A stretch of DNA of 64,000 nucleotides from an uncultured Kiritimatiellota bacterium (GCA_934635225.1 CAKTYZ010000007.1:62001-126000), one strand, 5' to 3'. Shown: positions 28,901 to 36,800, counted from the first letter of the stretch. The notes: generated from the sequence alone by a model not told the origin. Numbers and translations: made by a program.

Positions 28901-29732
28901 CGACGGCTGGTACGGCGGCGCACGGGAACGGCGCACCATCCCCGCAGACTACTACCGCTTCGACGAGGTCTTCGCGTTCGTGCGCGCCCTTCAGCCGAGT
29001 GTCTGCATCTTCGCCGGCGAGAACGACCGGTCCGACTTCCGCTGGCCGGGAAACGAGCGCGGCGAGCTCATCAATGACTCGCGCGCGACCGTCGTGTCCG
29101 TCGGCGGCTTCGTGAACGGCGCGTGCGGTAACCCTGACTACGCCTATCTGATCAACAGCGGGCTGCCCAGCGGCGCGTTCTTCCGCGTCTGCGAAGCGGA
29201 CTTCCCGCTGCGCAGGGGCTGGTTCTACCACGAACGAGAGCGCGGCACGACGAAGAGCCCGACGTTCCTCATGAAGATCTATCTTCGAACCGTCGGCAAC
29301 GGGGGAATGATGAACATCGGCATCGCGCCCAACCGCGACGGGCGGCTGGACGACGAGGACGTCTGCGCGCTCCGGGGCTTTGCCGCGCTGAAGGCGGCCT
29401 TCTTCGCCCATGAGGTCACCGAAGACGCGCAACCGTTCAACGCGGTCGTTCTGTCGGAAGACCTCTCCAAGGGCGAACAGGTCGACCACTGGACGCTGCT
29501 CGGCGACGGCGTGGGACTCGTCAGCGGACGCGCTATCGGTCGCCGCCGCATCCGCATTCTCGACAGGGTTGTCGCTCCGCAGAAGGTTGAGCTGCGCGTC
29601 ACGGCTGACGGCGGCGACGTGCAACCCGTCACAATCCGCCGCTATCTCGTCCCCGTCGATCTCCTCGAGCGCCTCCGCCAGACGGCGGACAGTGGAGAGG
29701 AAACGGACACGGCGAAGTGGATGACCCGATAG
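25914..29732 (+). CDS. Three-module secreted glycosidase: beta-propeller + (alpha/alpha)6 hydrolase + GH29 alpha-L-fucosidase
   Basis: 1272 residues in one frame. Signal peptide 1-19. Residues 20-309 form a five-bladed propeller of GH43/GH32/GH130 type (MWYTGQSKGWSRIGYATSTDG; WMLWYNGRNG). Residues ~338-826 form an (alpha/alpha)6 region like GH63/MGH1 hydrolases (FTRDGGWPMGGDGKGGFLS; ECKWNGPSWPYATS). Residues ~836-1241 form a GH29 fucosidase with KHHDGFCLW (H904/H905) and nucleophile D991 in EMWFDGANG. The last 31 residues come from a 113-bp dispersed repeat, so the original C-terminus was probably replaced by an insertion. It suggests coordinated attack on a fucosylated glycan. Confidence 0.85.
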   Translation: MKRLICAAALAAAGLAVAGNWEPFAGNPVLGNRKLGTCFDVNVVTNGPAPYTMYFSWRPKKAIALVRSADGLSWTQEPEICLEANPASGWEDDLNRSCTVYRDGIWHMWYTGQSKGWSRIGYATSTDGVHFTRVRREPVLVPEHPHETPSTMNPYVRWDEARGVWRMWYAGGEQYEPNVLCYAESGDGLTWRKWEKNPFFTKGPEESWDRDRVGACEVHPLPDGRWAMFYIGYSDIDTARIGCAISADGLTGWKRLPQNPIVAPNLGTWNASACYKPSVVRDEKNNRWMLWYNGRNGAPEYVGLALHEGLDLEAPARAPDETASRLSDYVRRFNADDVELYTNAIPNAAAEAFLLQNVPRFACPDKDIERTYYFRWWTFRKHLRKGGDGDWRVTEFLPKVSWSGADNTIVCPAGHHLREGRWLHDAQILADNARFWLADPSATHRWDYASWLFTGTELLAEVTGRDTLPVELLDDAVRYWERWEKGFTRDGGWPMGGDGKGGFLSIDNREGTEYSLGGNGYKPLFLSAMWREARTIAAVARRSGRTDLAERFDAKAEVVRQSLLANCWNPDVGFFTTRPQGGARGTVRELHGYAPWYFGVPTDGRAPDWGQLADPQGFAARFGLTFPERRAPGFVIDYKGHECKWNGPSWPYATSVALTAFANDLHTRGGGSAAERERFGFLLWQYAAQQKRTQDWRTEGDFRVVPWIDENLHPDKSEWIARKIILDTPAMRDRFPKERGKDYNHSTFCDLVISGLVGLVPDGARGFAVDPLCPQAWDWFVLEDVRYRGHAVSVRWQRGEGLTVTVDGRVAAQRPTLGRLDVKLPGVGVTAARPVPRKALLDRLNDGPDVYGIVHWGLNTYTDREWGYGDEDPKALDPKAFDAAQIVGACRDGGLGGLIVVAKHHDGFCLWPTKTTEHSIARTPFRGGKGDYVREMERACRQAGLKFGVYVSPWDRNSAHYGTEKYVEIYHAQIKELLSGDYGEVFEMWFDGANGGDGWYGGARERRTIPADYYRFDEVFAFVRALQPSVCIFAGENDRSDFRWPGNERGELINDSRATVVSVGGFVNGACGNPDYAYLINSGLPSGAFFRVCEADFPLRRGWFYHERERGTTKSPTFLMKIYLRTVGNGGMMNIGIAPNRDGRLDDEDVCALRGFAALKAAFFAHEVTEDAQPFNAVVLSEDLSKGEQVDHWTLLGDGVGLVSGRAIGRRRIRILDRVVAPQKVELRVTADGGDVQPVTIRRYLVPVDLLERLRQTADSGEETDTAKWMTR

Positions 29733-29749
29733 ACAGACGAGAATCAGAT
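29637..29749. repeat. 113-bp dispersed repeat, copy A (encodes the tail of the fucosidase fusion)
   Basis: Identical to 36801-36913. Its first codon boundary coincides with residue 1242 of the glycosidase; the tail it encodes starts RRYLVPVDLLERLRQ and ends KWMTR before the stop. Both copies are linked to the same transposase remnant sequence. Confidence 0.85.
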
Positions 29750-30240
29750 ATCGACGGACATCGGGTTCCTCGTGGATGGTGGCAAGCCCATGGCCTGCCT
29801 CTCTTCTTTGCTGACCCGTTAGATATTGCCATTTTGGTTCGCGTCGACGATCGGGACGTGGTTGTTCGACTCGGAGAATTCCCGTATCTCCTTCGCGTCG
29901 TAGGCGGTGTCCCCGAGGTCGTACAGCGAGACGGCCGCCTTGTCGGCCATCTGCATGAGCGGCAAGCGCGTCCTTCGTCGTCGGGAAGTTCCAGACGTGC
30001 TTCACGAGGAGTAGCTTGAACATGGCAAGACGGCTCGACGGCTTGCGCCCGTTGCCGCACCATCCGTACTTCGCCGCAATGCGTCCGAGTTCCACGGATT
30101 CCGCCAGTCGGACGAACAGGCGCTGGTTCTCGTCAAGTTCGCCAACCTCGTCCTCGATGAAGTTGAAGAGGCTCGGCTGGATCGTCAGCCAGTGGCTCGC
30201 GATAATGTTTTCCGTCGGTTTTCCCCACTTGTTCTTTCAT
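29750..30240 (-). pseudogene. Decayed IS5/IS1182-like (DDE) transposase
   Basis: On the minus strand, frame-shifted pieces read as a transposase. The N-terminal part includes HWLTIQPSLFNFIEDEVGE and LAESVELGRIAAKYGW, then RLAMFKLLLVKHVWNFPTT. This jumps by an internal deletion to a catalytic-region piece (LGDTAYDAKEIREFSESN, HVPIVDANQNGNI) ending in a stop. The start region also needs a frame change. The 85 bp at 29750-29834 recur with two mismatches at 37092-37176. It is non-functional and splits glycan locus 1 in two. Confidence 0.75.
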
Positions 30241-30246
30241 GCAGAC

Positions 30247-30255
30247 ATTATATCA
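30247..30255 (-). promoter_or_regulatory. Relict promoter of the decayed transposase
   Basis: TGATATAAT (extended -10) on the minus strand, 6 nt before the ATG at 30240. It uses the same close-to-ATG layout as several live genes here. Confidence 0.4.
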
Positions 30256-30301
30256 CATAACTTCGCAAAATGCAATTGTGAATGCAAAATAATGTCAATT
30301 A

Positions 30302-30314
30302 CCCCCCCCCCCCC
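30302..30314 (+). repeat. Homopolymeric C13 tract upstream of a surface-protein promoter
   Basis: Thirteen C residues in the intergenic region, 24 bp upstream of a TTGCGG/TACCAT promoter. Tract-length change would alter the spacing of any upstream activator site, as in the C-tract promoters of Bordetella fim genes (established precedent). Confidence 0.8.
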
Positions 30315-30338
30315 TCAAAGAAATTTTCATTTTCCCCC

Positions 30339-30367
30339 TTGCGGCAAGGGTCGGATTTTGGTACCAT
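30339..30367 (+). promoter_or_regulatory. Candidate promoter of the LamG-repeat surface protein
   Basis: TTGCGG (30339-30344), a 17-nt spacer, then TACCAT (30362-30367). The -10 is poor, consistent with activator dependence. The -35 lies within a short hairpin, CCCTTG-CGG-CAAGGG. The leader to the ATG is about 110 nt. Confidence 0.4.
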
Positions 30368-30484
30368 GTTCATGTTGCGGTTCCACCTCTGCGGCAGGTG
30401 TTCGGCGGGTGCGTCAGGCTGTGCGGACTGGCTCGCGGACGACGCGAAAGAGGGGTTTTGCAATTACCTCAAGGAGGCTACAAA

Positions 30485-33400
30485 ATGCGAAATGTGCTCT
30501 TGCTGATGATTGCAGGTCTGGCCGTCGCCGCATCGGGAGGCGAATGCCGCTGGACGGGCGTTGCGCAGAATGGCGTCTGGACAGATGCCGCCAACTGGGA
30601 GGGCGGCGTGCCGACGGCGTCCGACGCCGCAAATCTTGCCGGGGCTGTCGTCTCGGTGTCGTGGATGGACTTTGCCTGCTCGTCGGTCACGCTGGGCGGC
30701 GGCGAACTGGTGCTGGCCGTGCCTCGGCAGACGTCGGGCGACCTGAACGTGCCGGTGACAGGCGAAGGGACGTTCTGCAAGGCGGGCGAAGGGACGCTTC
30801 GGTTGACGGCGCCCGTGTTCGCGGGCGGCCCGGCCCTGATTGTCGATGACGGGGAACTTGACTTGAACGGGACGGCGCAGTCGGTCGCGTCCGTCTTTGG
30901 TGGTGGCGTCGTCACGAATTCGGCGCCTGCGGCGGCGACGCTGACGGTTTCAAGCGACGGGGAGGCGAGCCTGCTGGCGAAGGTGACGGGGAACGTCCGC
31001 CTCGTGAAGGTCGGTCCGGGGACGCTCCGCGTGGGCGGCGGGCAGGCGTATTCCGGGGACTCCGTGGTCTTGGAGGGACGGCTGTGCGCCGTCACAAACG
31101 TGGCGGTTGAGTCGATGGATGGCTGCGTCGTCCACCTCGACGCCTCGCGCGCCGACACGCTGGACGTCGACGGGGCGGGCCGCGTCCGCGCCTGGCGCTC
31201 GACGGCGGGCGACGGGCTCGTGTTCACGCGCCCGGCGGCCTCGCCCGTCTATCCGACGGACCTGCCGCTCTACTGCGAGAAGGGCGTCGGCGGCCAGTTG
31301 CCGTGCGTGCGCTTCGGCTTCACGGACGCGACGGAGGCGGCGCACACGCTCACGTTCCTTTCCGCCGCGCGGCCGGTCAGCCACCGCACGCTCGTCTTCG
31401 TGACGATGCCGAAGACGGGCGACCCGGCCTACGCGTGCTTCACGCCCTACGGCTACCCGTTCGTCGACGCGACGATGAACGGCGAGCAGGCCCGCATCTG
31501 CCTGCGCGCCGGGTACGTGACGGCGGCCGGGGCGCTCTACGGCACGCAGGGCGTCAAGTGGAACGGGGGCAACCCGTACCAGTACCTGAACGGCCAGTGC
31601 CGGTGGACGCCGGAGGGCGGCGTCGACGCGACGACGTCCTTCGACTTCCACGTCGACGGCGCGGCGCGTCCGCACGTGATCACGGTCGTGCTGCCGGAGG
31701 GCGCGCCGTCGGTGGACTTCCCGCCGTCCGTCGGGTGCGGGCGCATCCACTGGAATGGGATGACGCGCAACGAGGACGGGAGCTACCGCGTCACCGACTG
31801 GTTCACGGGCTCGCTGTGCGAAGTCCTCGTCTTCGACCGCACGCTGGGCGACGACGAGCGCGCGCGGATCGAGACGGCGCTGACGAGCAAATGGTCGCTC
31901 ACGCACAAGGGCGACAAGTCGGTTGAGACGGCTTTCTCCGCAAGCTCGACGGTTCGCGCGTCGGGCGTGAATGTCCTGGATCTCGGCGGTCTGTCAGCGA
32001 AGATTGGCGGATTGGCGATTGCGGCGGGCTCGTCGTATGTCTTCGATGTTCCTGCAGAAGACCGGCAGACGCTGGAGGTCGGTTGCCTTTCGGGGCCGGG
32101 AACGTTGGAAAAGCGAGGTGAAGGTACGCTCAAGCTTTGTGTTCGGACGGAAATTGTCGAGAGTCCGGCCACGTTGCACGTTGACGATGGTGTGTTGGAT
32201 TTGGATGGCGGCTACTTGACGGCATCATCTGTCCGTGGCGGCGGCGTTATCACGAATTCGGCAATGACCTTGGCGACGCTGAGGGTCGATGCGACGGATG
32301 ACGCGGTGCTGCTGCCGAGCGTACGCGGCGATGTGACCGTCGTGAAAGCGGGAGACGGGCGGTTGGCTGTTGGCGGTTGGCAAGCATACAGTGGCGATAC
32401 AGAACTGTCTGCCGGTACGCTGACGACCGTCACGAACGTGGCGGTCGAGTCGATCGATGGCTGCGTCGTCCACCTCGACGCCGCGCGCGCCGACACGCTG
32501 GACGTCGACGGGGCGGGCCGCGTCCACGCCTGGCGTTCGACGGCGGGCGACGGGCTCGTGTTCGCGCGCCCGGCGGCCTCGCCCGTCTATCCGACGGACC
32601 TGCCGCTCTACTGCGAGAAGGGCGTCGGCGGCCAGTTGCCGTGCGTGCGCTTCGGCTTCACGGACGCGACGGAGGCGGCGCACACGCTCACGTTCCTTTC
32701 CGCCGCGCGGCCGGTCAGCCACCGCACGCTCGTCTTCGTGACGATGCCGAAGACGGGCGACCCGGCCTACGCGTGCTTCACGCCCTACGGCTACCCGTTC
32801 GTCGACGCGACGATGAACGGCGAGCAGGCCCGCATCTGCCTGCGCGCCGGGTACGTGACGGCGGCCGGGGCGCTCTACGGCACGCAGGGCGTCAAGTGGA
32901 ACGGGGGCAACCCGTACCAGTACCTGAACGGCCAGTGCCGGTGGACGCCGGAGGGCGGCGTCGACGCGACGACGTCCTTCGACTTCCACGTCGACGGCGC
33001 GGCGCGTCCGCACGTGATCACGGTCGTGCTGCCGGAGGGCGCGCCGTCGGTGGACTTCCCGCCGTCCGTCGGGTGCGGGCGCATCCACTGGAATGGGATG
33101 ACGCGCAACGAGGACGGGAGCTACCGCGTCACCGACTGGTTCACGGGCTCGCTGTGCGAAGTCCTCGTCTTCGACCGCACGCTGGGCGACGACGAGCGCG
33201 CACGGATCGAGACGGCGCTGATGGCCAAGTGGTCCCTGACCCACAAGGGCGACCGCACGTTTGAGAATCCGCTGTCGCCGCATGCGGGGCTGAAGGTATC
33301 CGGCTCGGCGTGGCTGGATCCGGGTGACGCGCCTTGGTCTCTTCGGAGCCTGACGATTGACGGAGGCTTTGGTCCGACGCTTCCTCTGTTGACGTATGTC

Positions 33401-33598
33401 GGCGCCTTTGAGGCAACGGACGTTGCGTTGTCGTTCGAGCGATTGGCTGAAGGTGCGAAGGGAACGTTCGTGACGGCGACCGAGGCTCGCATCGGGAAAT
33501 TCGGCTCTGTTTCTGGATTGGGGGTCGGTCAGCGGATCGCCTACCGGCCCCGGGGCGCGCGGGTTTTCGCCGGCGGCGGGCTCGTGATAATTCGTTGA
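30485..33598 (+). CDS. Giant secreted LamG-repeat surface protein
   Basis: 1037 residues. Signal peptide MRNVLLLMIAGLAVAASGG; RBS AAGGAGG 7 nt upstream decides the start, while an upstream in-frame ATG at 30398 lacks one. Autotransporter-like strands come first (RWTGVAQNGVWTDAANWEGG). Two ~446-residue units follow, each with a LamG-like jelly roll that begins VVHLDA..ADTLDVDGAGRV and closes EVLVFDRTLGDDERARIE. The two LamG segments are almost identical in DNA. The protein ends GGGLVIIR. It probably displays or binds glycan at the cell surface; no enzymatic residues were seen. The next gene follows after 15 nt. Confidence 0.82.
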   Translation: MRNVLLLMIAGLAVAASGGECRWTGVAQNGVWTDAANWEGGVPTASDAANLAGAVVSVSWMDFACSSVTLGGGELVLAVPRQTSGDLNVPVTGEGTFCKAGEGTLRLTAPVFAGGPALIVDDGELDLNGTAQSVASVFGGGVVTNSAPAAATLTVSSDGEASLLAKVTGNVRLVKVGPGTLRVGGGQAYSGDSVVLEGRLCAVTNVAVESMDGCVVHLDASRADTLDVDGAGRVRAWRSTAGDGLVFTRPAASPVYPTDLPLYCEKGVGGQLPCVRFGFTDATEAAHTLTFLSAARPVSHRTLVFVTMPKTGDPAYACFTPYGYPFVDATMNGEQARICLRAGYVTAAGALYGTQGVKWNGGNPYQYLNGQCRWTPEGGVDATTSFDFHVDGAARPHVITVVLPEGAPSVDFPPSVGCGRIHWNGMTRNEDGSYRVTDWFTGSLCEVLVFDRTLGDDERARIETALTSKWSLTHKGDKSVETAFSASSTVRASGVNVLDLGGLSAKIGGLAIAAGSSYVFDVPAEDRQTLEVGCLSGPGTLEKRGEGTLKLCVRTEIVESPATLHVDDGVLDLDGGYLTASSVRGGGVITNSAMTLATLRVDATDDAVLLPSVRGDVTVVKAGDGRLAVGGWQAYSGDTELSAGTLTTVTNVAVESIDGCVVHLDAARADTLDVDGAGRVHAWRSTAGDGLVFARPAASPVYPTDLPLYCEKGVGGQLPCVRFGFTDATEAAHTLTFLSAARPVSHRTLVFVTMPKTGDPAYACFTPYGYPFVDATMNGEQARICLRAGYVTAAGALYGTQGVKWNGGNPYQYLNGQCRWTPEGGVDATTSFDFHVDGAARPHVITVVLPEGAPSVDFPPSVGCGRIHWNGMTRNEDGSYRVTDWFTGSLCEVLVFDRTLGDDERARIETALMAKWSLTHKGDRTFENPLSPHAGLKVSGSAWLDPGDAPWSLRSLTIDGGFGPTLPLLTYVGAFEATDVALSFERLAEGAKGTFVTATEARIGKFGSVSGLGVGQRIAYRPRGARVFAGGGLVIIR
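31089..31918 (+). repeat. Intragenic LamG repeat, unit 1
   Basis: Matches 32427-33256 at an offset of 1338 bp (446 codons, in frame). Scattered differences occur at both ends; I saw none over roughly 630 bp in the middle. Confidence 0.88.
32427..33256 (+). repeat. Intragenic LamG repeat, unit 2
   Basis: Partner of 31089-31918. The sequence just before each unit is alignable only as protein (GGVVTNSA versus GGVITNSA), so the LamG DNA is much younger or homogenised. Confidence 0.88.
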
Positions 33599-33613
33599 AA
33601 GGGGGGATTGACA

Positions 33614-34786
33614 ATGACAATTCGACAGGGTATCAGCCTGGTGGGCGTGACGTTTCTCGCCTGTTCGACGGGTGCGTTCGAGAAGATCGCGCTGATTGAC
33701 AGCTATGACTTCGCCCATGCCTTTGACATCGAGCTCAATTCGGGGAAGGAGAAGATCATCGACTTCGTCCTGAAGACCGGTGCGCCGACACTGGTCTGGC
33801 GGACGCATGGCGGCGGCAACGCCTGCTATCCGAGCGTTGAGAATCCGAAGAGCGAGGATCCGCTGGAAAAGTGGCGGATTCCGTGTTCGACCATCTACGG
33901 ATGGACGCGCCTGGAGAAGTGCGAGACGAACCATCTGGCCTATGCCCTGCAGGCGATTGCGCGCCGGGGCGTCACGGCCGGCGTCTGGCATGTGCTGGAG
34001 GAGACGCATTACGTGTTTTCCTCGACGAGCGCGTGGAACTTTGACCGTCCGCAATACTGGTGTCACCGCAAGGGCGGCACCCCGTGGGCGGGTCGCTGCT
34101 CGCTTGCGTTCGAGGAGGTGCTGGAGCACCGTCTGCGACTGGTCGACGAGATTGTCGCGATGGGCGGCGACGTCTTCTACTTCGACATCTTCCGCGACAG
34201 CCGATGGGATCCGACGTTCGAGTTCGTCGTGCCGGTCTGCCGCCGGTGGCGCGAACTCTACGGATGCGAACCGCCGGACGATTCGACGGATGCGCGCTGG
34301 ACGCGGCTCGTGTCCGGCTATTTTCACCGTTTCCTGCGGGAGGTCCGAAAGCGCCTGGATGCGAGCGGACGCAAGATTCGCTATCTGGTCACCATCAGCC
34401 GCGTGCGCGGGCCGGATGAAGACGAGGAATGGCAGCGGCACGCCTTCGACTGGAAGGCCCTGGCGGCCGAGGGCGTGTTCGACGGCCTTGTCGCGGACGG
34501 CATCCGCCCCGATCCGAAAGACCCGTGGGGCTCGACGCGCCGCGCCTATGAATGGGTCGTCGCCAACCGTGGCAAGGCGGAGGTCTATTTCCACTGTTCC
34601 GAATACGACAACAAGCAGAACGGCGTGCCGACGTATATGCGGTTGACGGGGCTTTCAAAAGGCGAAGTCGCGCGGCGGCTGCTGGAGACGGCGCGCGACG
34701 CGGGAGGCGCGGGCGTCGTGATGGAATGCGTCGATCCGCATCTGTATGGAGATGAAATCAATAAGGTGCTGAGGGCTTTCAAATGA
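33614..34786 (+). CDS. Secreted TIM-barrel, GHL10/DUF-type glycosyl hydrolase-like protein
   Basis: 390 residues. The N-terminal export signal is MTIRQGISLVGVTFLACSTG; the FLAC could be a weak lipobox. The body resembles family-10-like glycosyl hydrolase (GHL10) proteins: HLAYALQAIARRGVTAGVWH, GGDVFYFDIFRDSRWDP, GLVADGIRPDP, then the C-terminal VVMECVDPHLYGDE. Catalytic residues cannot be assigned with certainty. It is preceded by AGGGGGG and overlaps the next gene by ATGA, so it belongs to the LamG-protein operon. Confidence 0.65.
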   Translation: MTIRQGISLVGVTFLACSTGAFEKIALIDSYDFAHAFDIELNSGKEKIIDFVLKTGAPTLVWRTHGGGNACYPSVENPKSEDPLEKWRIPCSTIYGWTRLEKCETNHLAYALQAIARRGVTAGVWHVLEETHYVFSSTSAWNFDRPQYWCHRKGGTPWAGRCSLAFEEVLEHRLRLVDEIVAMGGDVFYFDIFRDSRWDPTFEFVVPVCRRWRELYGCEPPDDSTDARWTRLVSGYFHRFLREVRKRLDASGRKIRYLVTISRVRGPDEDEEWQRHAFDWKALAAEGVFDGLVADGIRPDPKDPWGSTRRAYEWVVANRGKAEVYFHCSEYDNKQNGVPTYMRLTGLSKGEVARRLLETARDAGGAGVVMECVDPHLYGDEINKVLRAFK

Positions 34787-36312
34787 AAAAGCTGATTCTG
34801 TCTGTTCTGTTCATGTCAATCGCCGGATTGTCGGGCTTTGCGTCTGCTGGCGGCGGACGGGTGCTGCTTGCCGGCGGCGAGAATGCGGTCTATTCGCCAG
34901 ACGGCACGCGCCTTGCGTTTCAGAAGAAGCGCGGCGTGTTCTTTGACATCGGCGTTCTGGAGCTTGCGACAGGCGACGTGACCTGGGTTTCGGAGGGCGC
35001 AGGGAATGCAATCTTCCCGACATGGACGCCGAAAGGCGAACTCGTCTACGTCTACGGGAACGACACCAACACGTCCTATGCGGCGTGGCACACAGGCTCG
35101 AAGGACGGCTACAACCTCTATCTTTTCGATAAGGGGCATGTGCGACAGCTCACGCGGGGGCGCTGGCGGGACTCGACGCCGTCCGTCGCGGCAGATGGCA
35201 CCGTCTATTTCGCCCGCAGCGAGGGCGTTTACCTGAGCGACCATGCCCTGTTGTGGGAATTGCCGCTGGAAGACCCGTCGCGGGCACGGCGGCTTCGCGG
35301 CTCGTCGTTCGCCGATGGTGCCGGCATCAACCAGCCGTCCCGTTCGCCGGACGGACACTATTTGGTCTGGGCGGAAATCTACGGCGGGAACTGGGACGCC
35401 TGGAACCTGCGCCTCGCGCGCACGGACAATCCGACGGTTGACCGTGTGCTCATTCCAATGCGGCAGACGGCGTTCGAGCCGCGCTGGTGCCCGGACTCGC
35501 GCACCCTCGTCTACACGGGCTTCGAGGAGGGCGACCCGACGTGGGGCATCTACCTGATGGACGTCTTCAGCCGCCGCTACCGCCGGATCTGCAGCGGACG
35601 CGGCGGGGCCGTCTCGCCGGACGGACGGAAGCTGGCCTATTCTGTCGGAGGTGAGTTGCGCGAACGCGTCTTGAGTGCGGCAGACTATCCGTGCGCTGGC
35701 AATTCAAAGGTCATGGACGAAGTGAATCCGTCGGCGGAACCGGGGCGCGTCCTGCTTGCCGGAGGCGAGGTGAAGGGCCAGACGCGCGTGCCGTTCGCCA
35801 GCCACGACTTTGGGCGAGACCGCACGCTCTACTGCCGCGTGAAGGTCTGGTTCAACGGCGGGAAAAGCCAGCAGGACTTCATCAACGTCGATTTCGCGCC
35901 GTGGGGAAACCTGGCCTTCCGGGTCTTCTGCTCCGACCGGGTGCCGCACCTGTCGACGATGTTCGATAAGAGCGAGTGGATCCCGATGCTCGGGCCGAGA
36001 CCCCTGACGGAGGGCGAATACACGCTGACGGGCATTCGCGGCGGCGACGGACGGCTCTATTTCTCGATGGACGGCTCCTATCCGCTGATGCGGCCGATGA
36101 CGCAGTGGAATGTGCCGCTTGACGGATCGCGGGAGGTCCTCCTGTCGCGCAACCTGACGGCGGGCGCGCAGTGGCATCGCGCGCTGGACGGCACGGGCGG
36201 CGAGTTGCGCGCGGTCGATGCCGCCGTTCCCGCGTCAAGGGTCCTCGCGTGGGAGGTCGGCTCCGGCTGGCCAGAAGGCGTGCCGAGGCTGCTGGACGTC
36301 TTCAGGGACTGA
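34783..36312 (+). CDS. Secreted TolB-like beta-propeller protein with C-terminal jelly-roll-like domain
   Basis: 509 residues with signal peptide MKKLILSVLFMSIAGLSGFASA. Residues ~30-300 carry PD40/TolB-like blades (AVYSPDGTRLAFQKK; FPTWTPKGELVYVY; NQPSRSPDGHYLVWAE; GAVSPDGRKLAYSVGG). Residues ~320-500 look like a ConA-type beta-sandwich (RTLYCRVKVWFNGG; GRLYFSMDGSYPL). It is probably periplasmic or surface-bound and may recognise glycan; no enzyme motif is seen. It is the last gene of glycan locus 1; repeats and element debris follow. Confidence 0.7.
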   Translation: MKKLILSVLFMSIAGLSGFASAGGGRVLLAGGENAVYSPDGTRLAFQKKRGVFFDIGVLELATGDVTWVSEGAGNAIFPTWTPKGELVYVYGNDTNTSYAAWHTGSKDGYNLYLFDKGHVRQLTRGRWRDSTPSVAADGTVYFARSEGVYLSDHALLWELPLEDPSRARRLRGSSFADGAGINQPSRSPDGHYLVWAEIYGGNWDAWNLRLARTDNPTVDRVLIPMRQTAFEPRWCPDSRTLVYTGFEEGDPTWGIYLMDVFSRRYRRICSGRGGAVSPDGRKLAYSVGGELRERVLSAADYPCAGNSKVMDEVNPSAEPGRVLLAGGEVKGQTRVPFASHDFGRDRTLYCRVKVWFNGGKSQQDFINVDFAPWGNLAFRVFCSDRVPHLSTMFDKSEWIPMLGPRPLTEGEYTLTGIRGGDGRLYFSMDGSYPLMRPMTQWNVPLDGSREVLLSRNLTAGAQWHRALDGTGGELRAVDAAVPASRVLAWEVGSGWPEGVPRLLDVFRD

Positions 36313-36356
36313 AAAGGCTTTATTGTTCTGTTCGTGCGCGATGGACGCGGCATGAA

Positions 36357-36779
36357 TTAACACGCATTCCCGACCGAGGAAGTTGGTCGTCGGGTCAATC
36401 CGCTCACTTCGCCGCGGTCGATGGTCAGTTCACGCTCCGCCAGTCCTTTCTGCAACAGACGCACCTCTGATGGCGTGAGCGACGTCTTGCGCACGGACAG
36501 CATTCGCACTGGATCGGAACCGGTCAGCGTCTTCGGGTCAAACGCCGGAAGCGATTCCGCCTGTGTCGCCGACGCAAAGGTCATGTCGTCCAGAACGATT
36601 TCGGGAATGCCGTCCCGACCGTCGCCCGTTACCGTCGCCGCGTCAAATGTCGGCAGTTGCCCGTGTTCCCACCCCGCCTCAAACGTCGCTTGATTCAGAA
36701 ATATCTCGCCAGCATAATGATTGAGCACATTTGCCGGCCGTGCGGCGATTCGGCCTGTCAGCCGCCGGATACGGCACAT
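36357..36779 (-). CDS. Hypothetical protein, possibly a truncated gene end
   Basis: 140 residues with a protein-like composition (DAATVTGDGRDGIPEIVLDD; KTSLTPSEVRLLQKGLAERE) but no recognised family and no signal peptide. Its upstream side abuts the 113-bp repeat copy B at 36801. It may therefore be the 3' remnant of a larger gene cut by the element. No RBS was seen. It is the only plausible gene between 36313 and 37472. Confidence 0.35.
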   Translation of the reverse strand: MCRIRRLTGRIAARPANVLNHYAGEIFLNQATFEAGWEHGQLPTFDAATVTGDGRDGIPEIVLDDMTFASATQAESLPAFDPKTLTGSDPVRMLSVRKTSLTPSEVRLLQKGLAERELTIDRGEVSGLTRRPTSSVGNAC

Positions 36780-36800
36780 CCGGCTGAACCCCCACGGCAG

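Noticed and set aside
25464..30095. Very long open frames on the minus strand opposite the glycosidase genes (also at 5763-7334 and 12323-14632)
   Set aside because: They mirror well-supported plus-strand genes in GC-rich codons and have Arg-rich, motif-free translations; only the transposase fragment near 30000 is real.
19282..36312. Classic Bacteroidetes PUL with SusC/SusD
   Set aside because: No TonB-dependent receptor, plug motif or SusD-like lipoprotein was found in either glycan locus.
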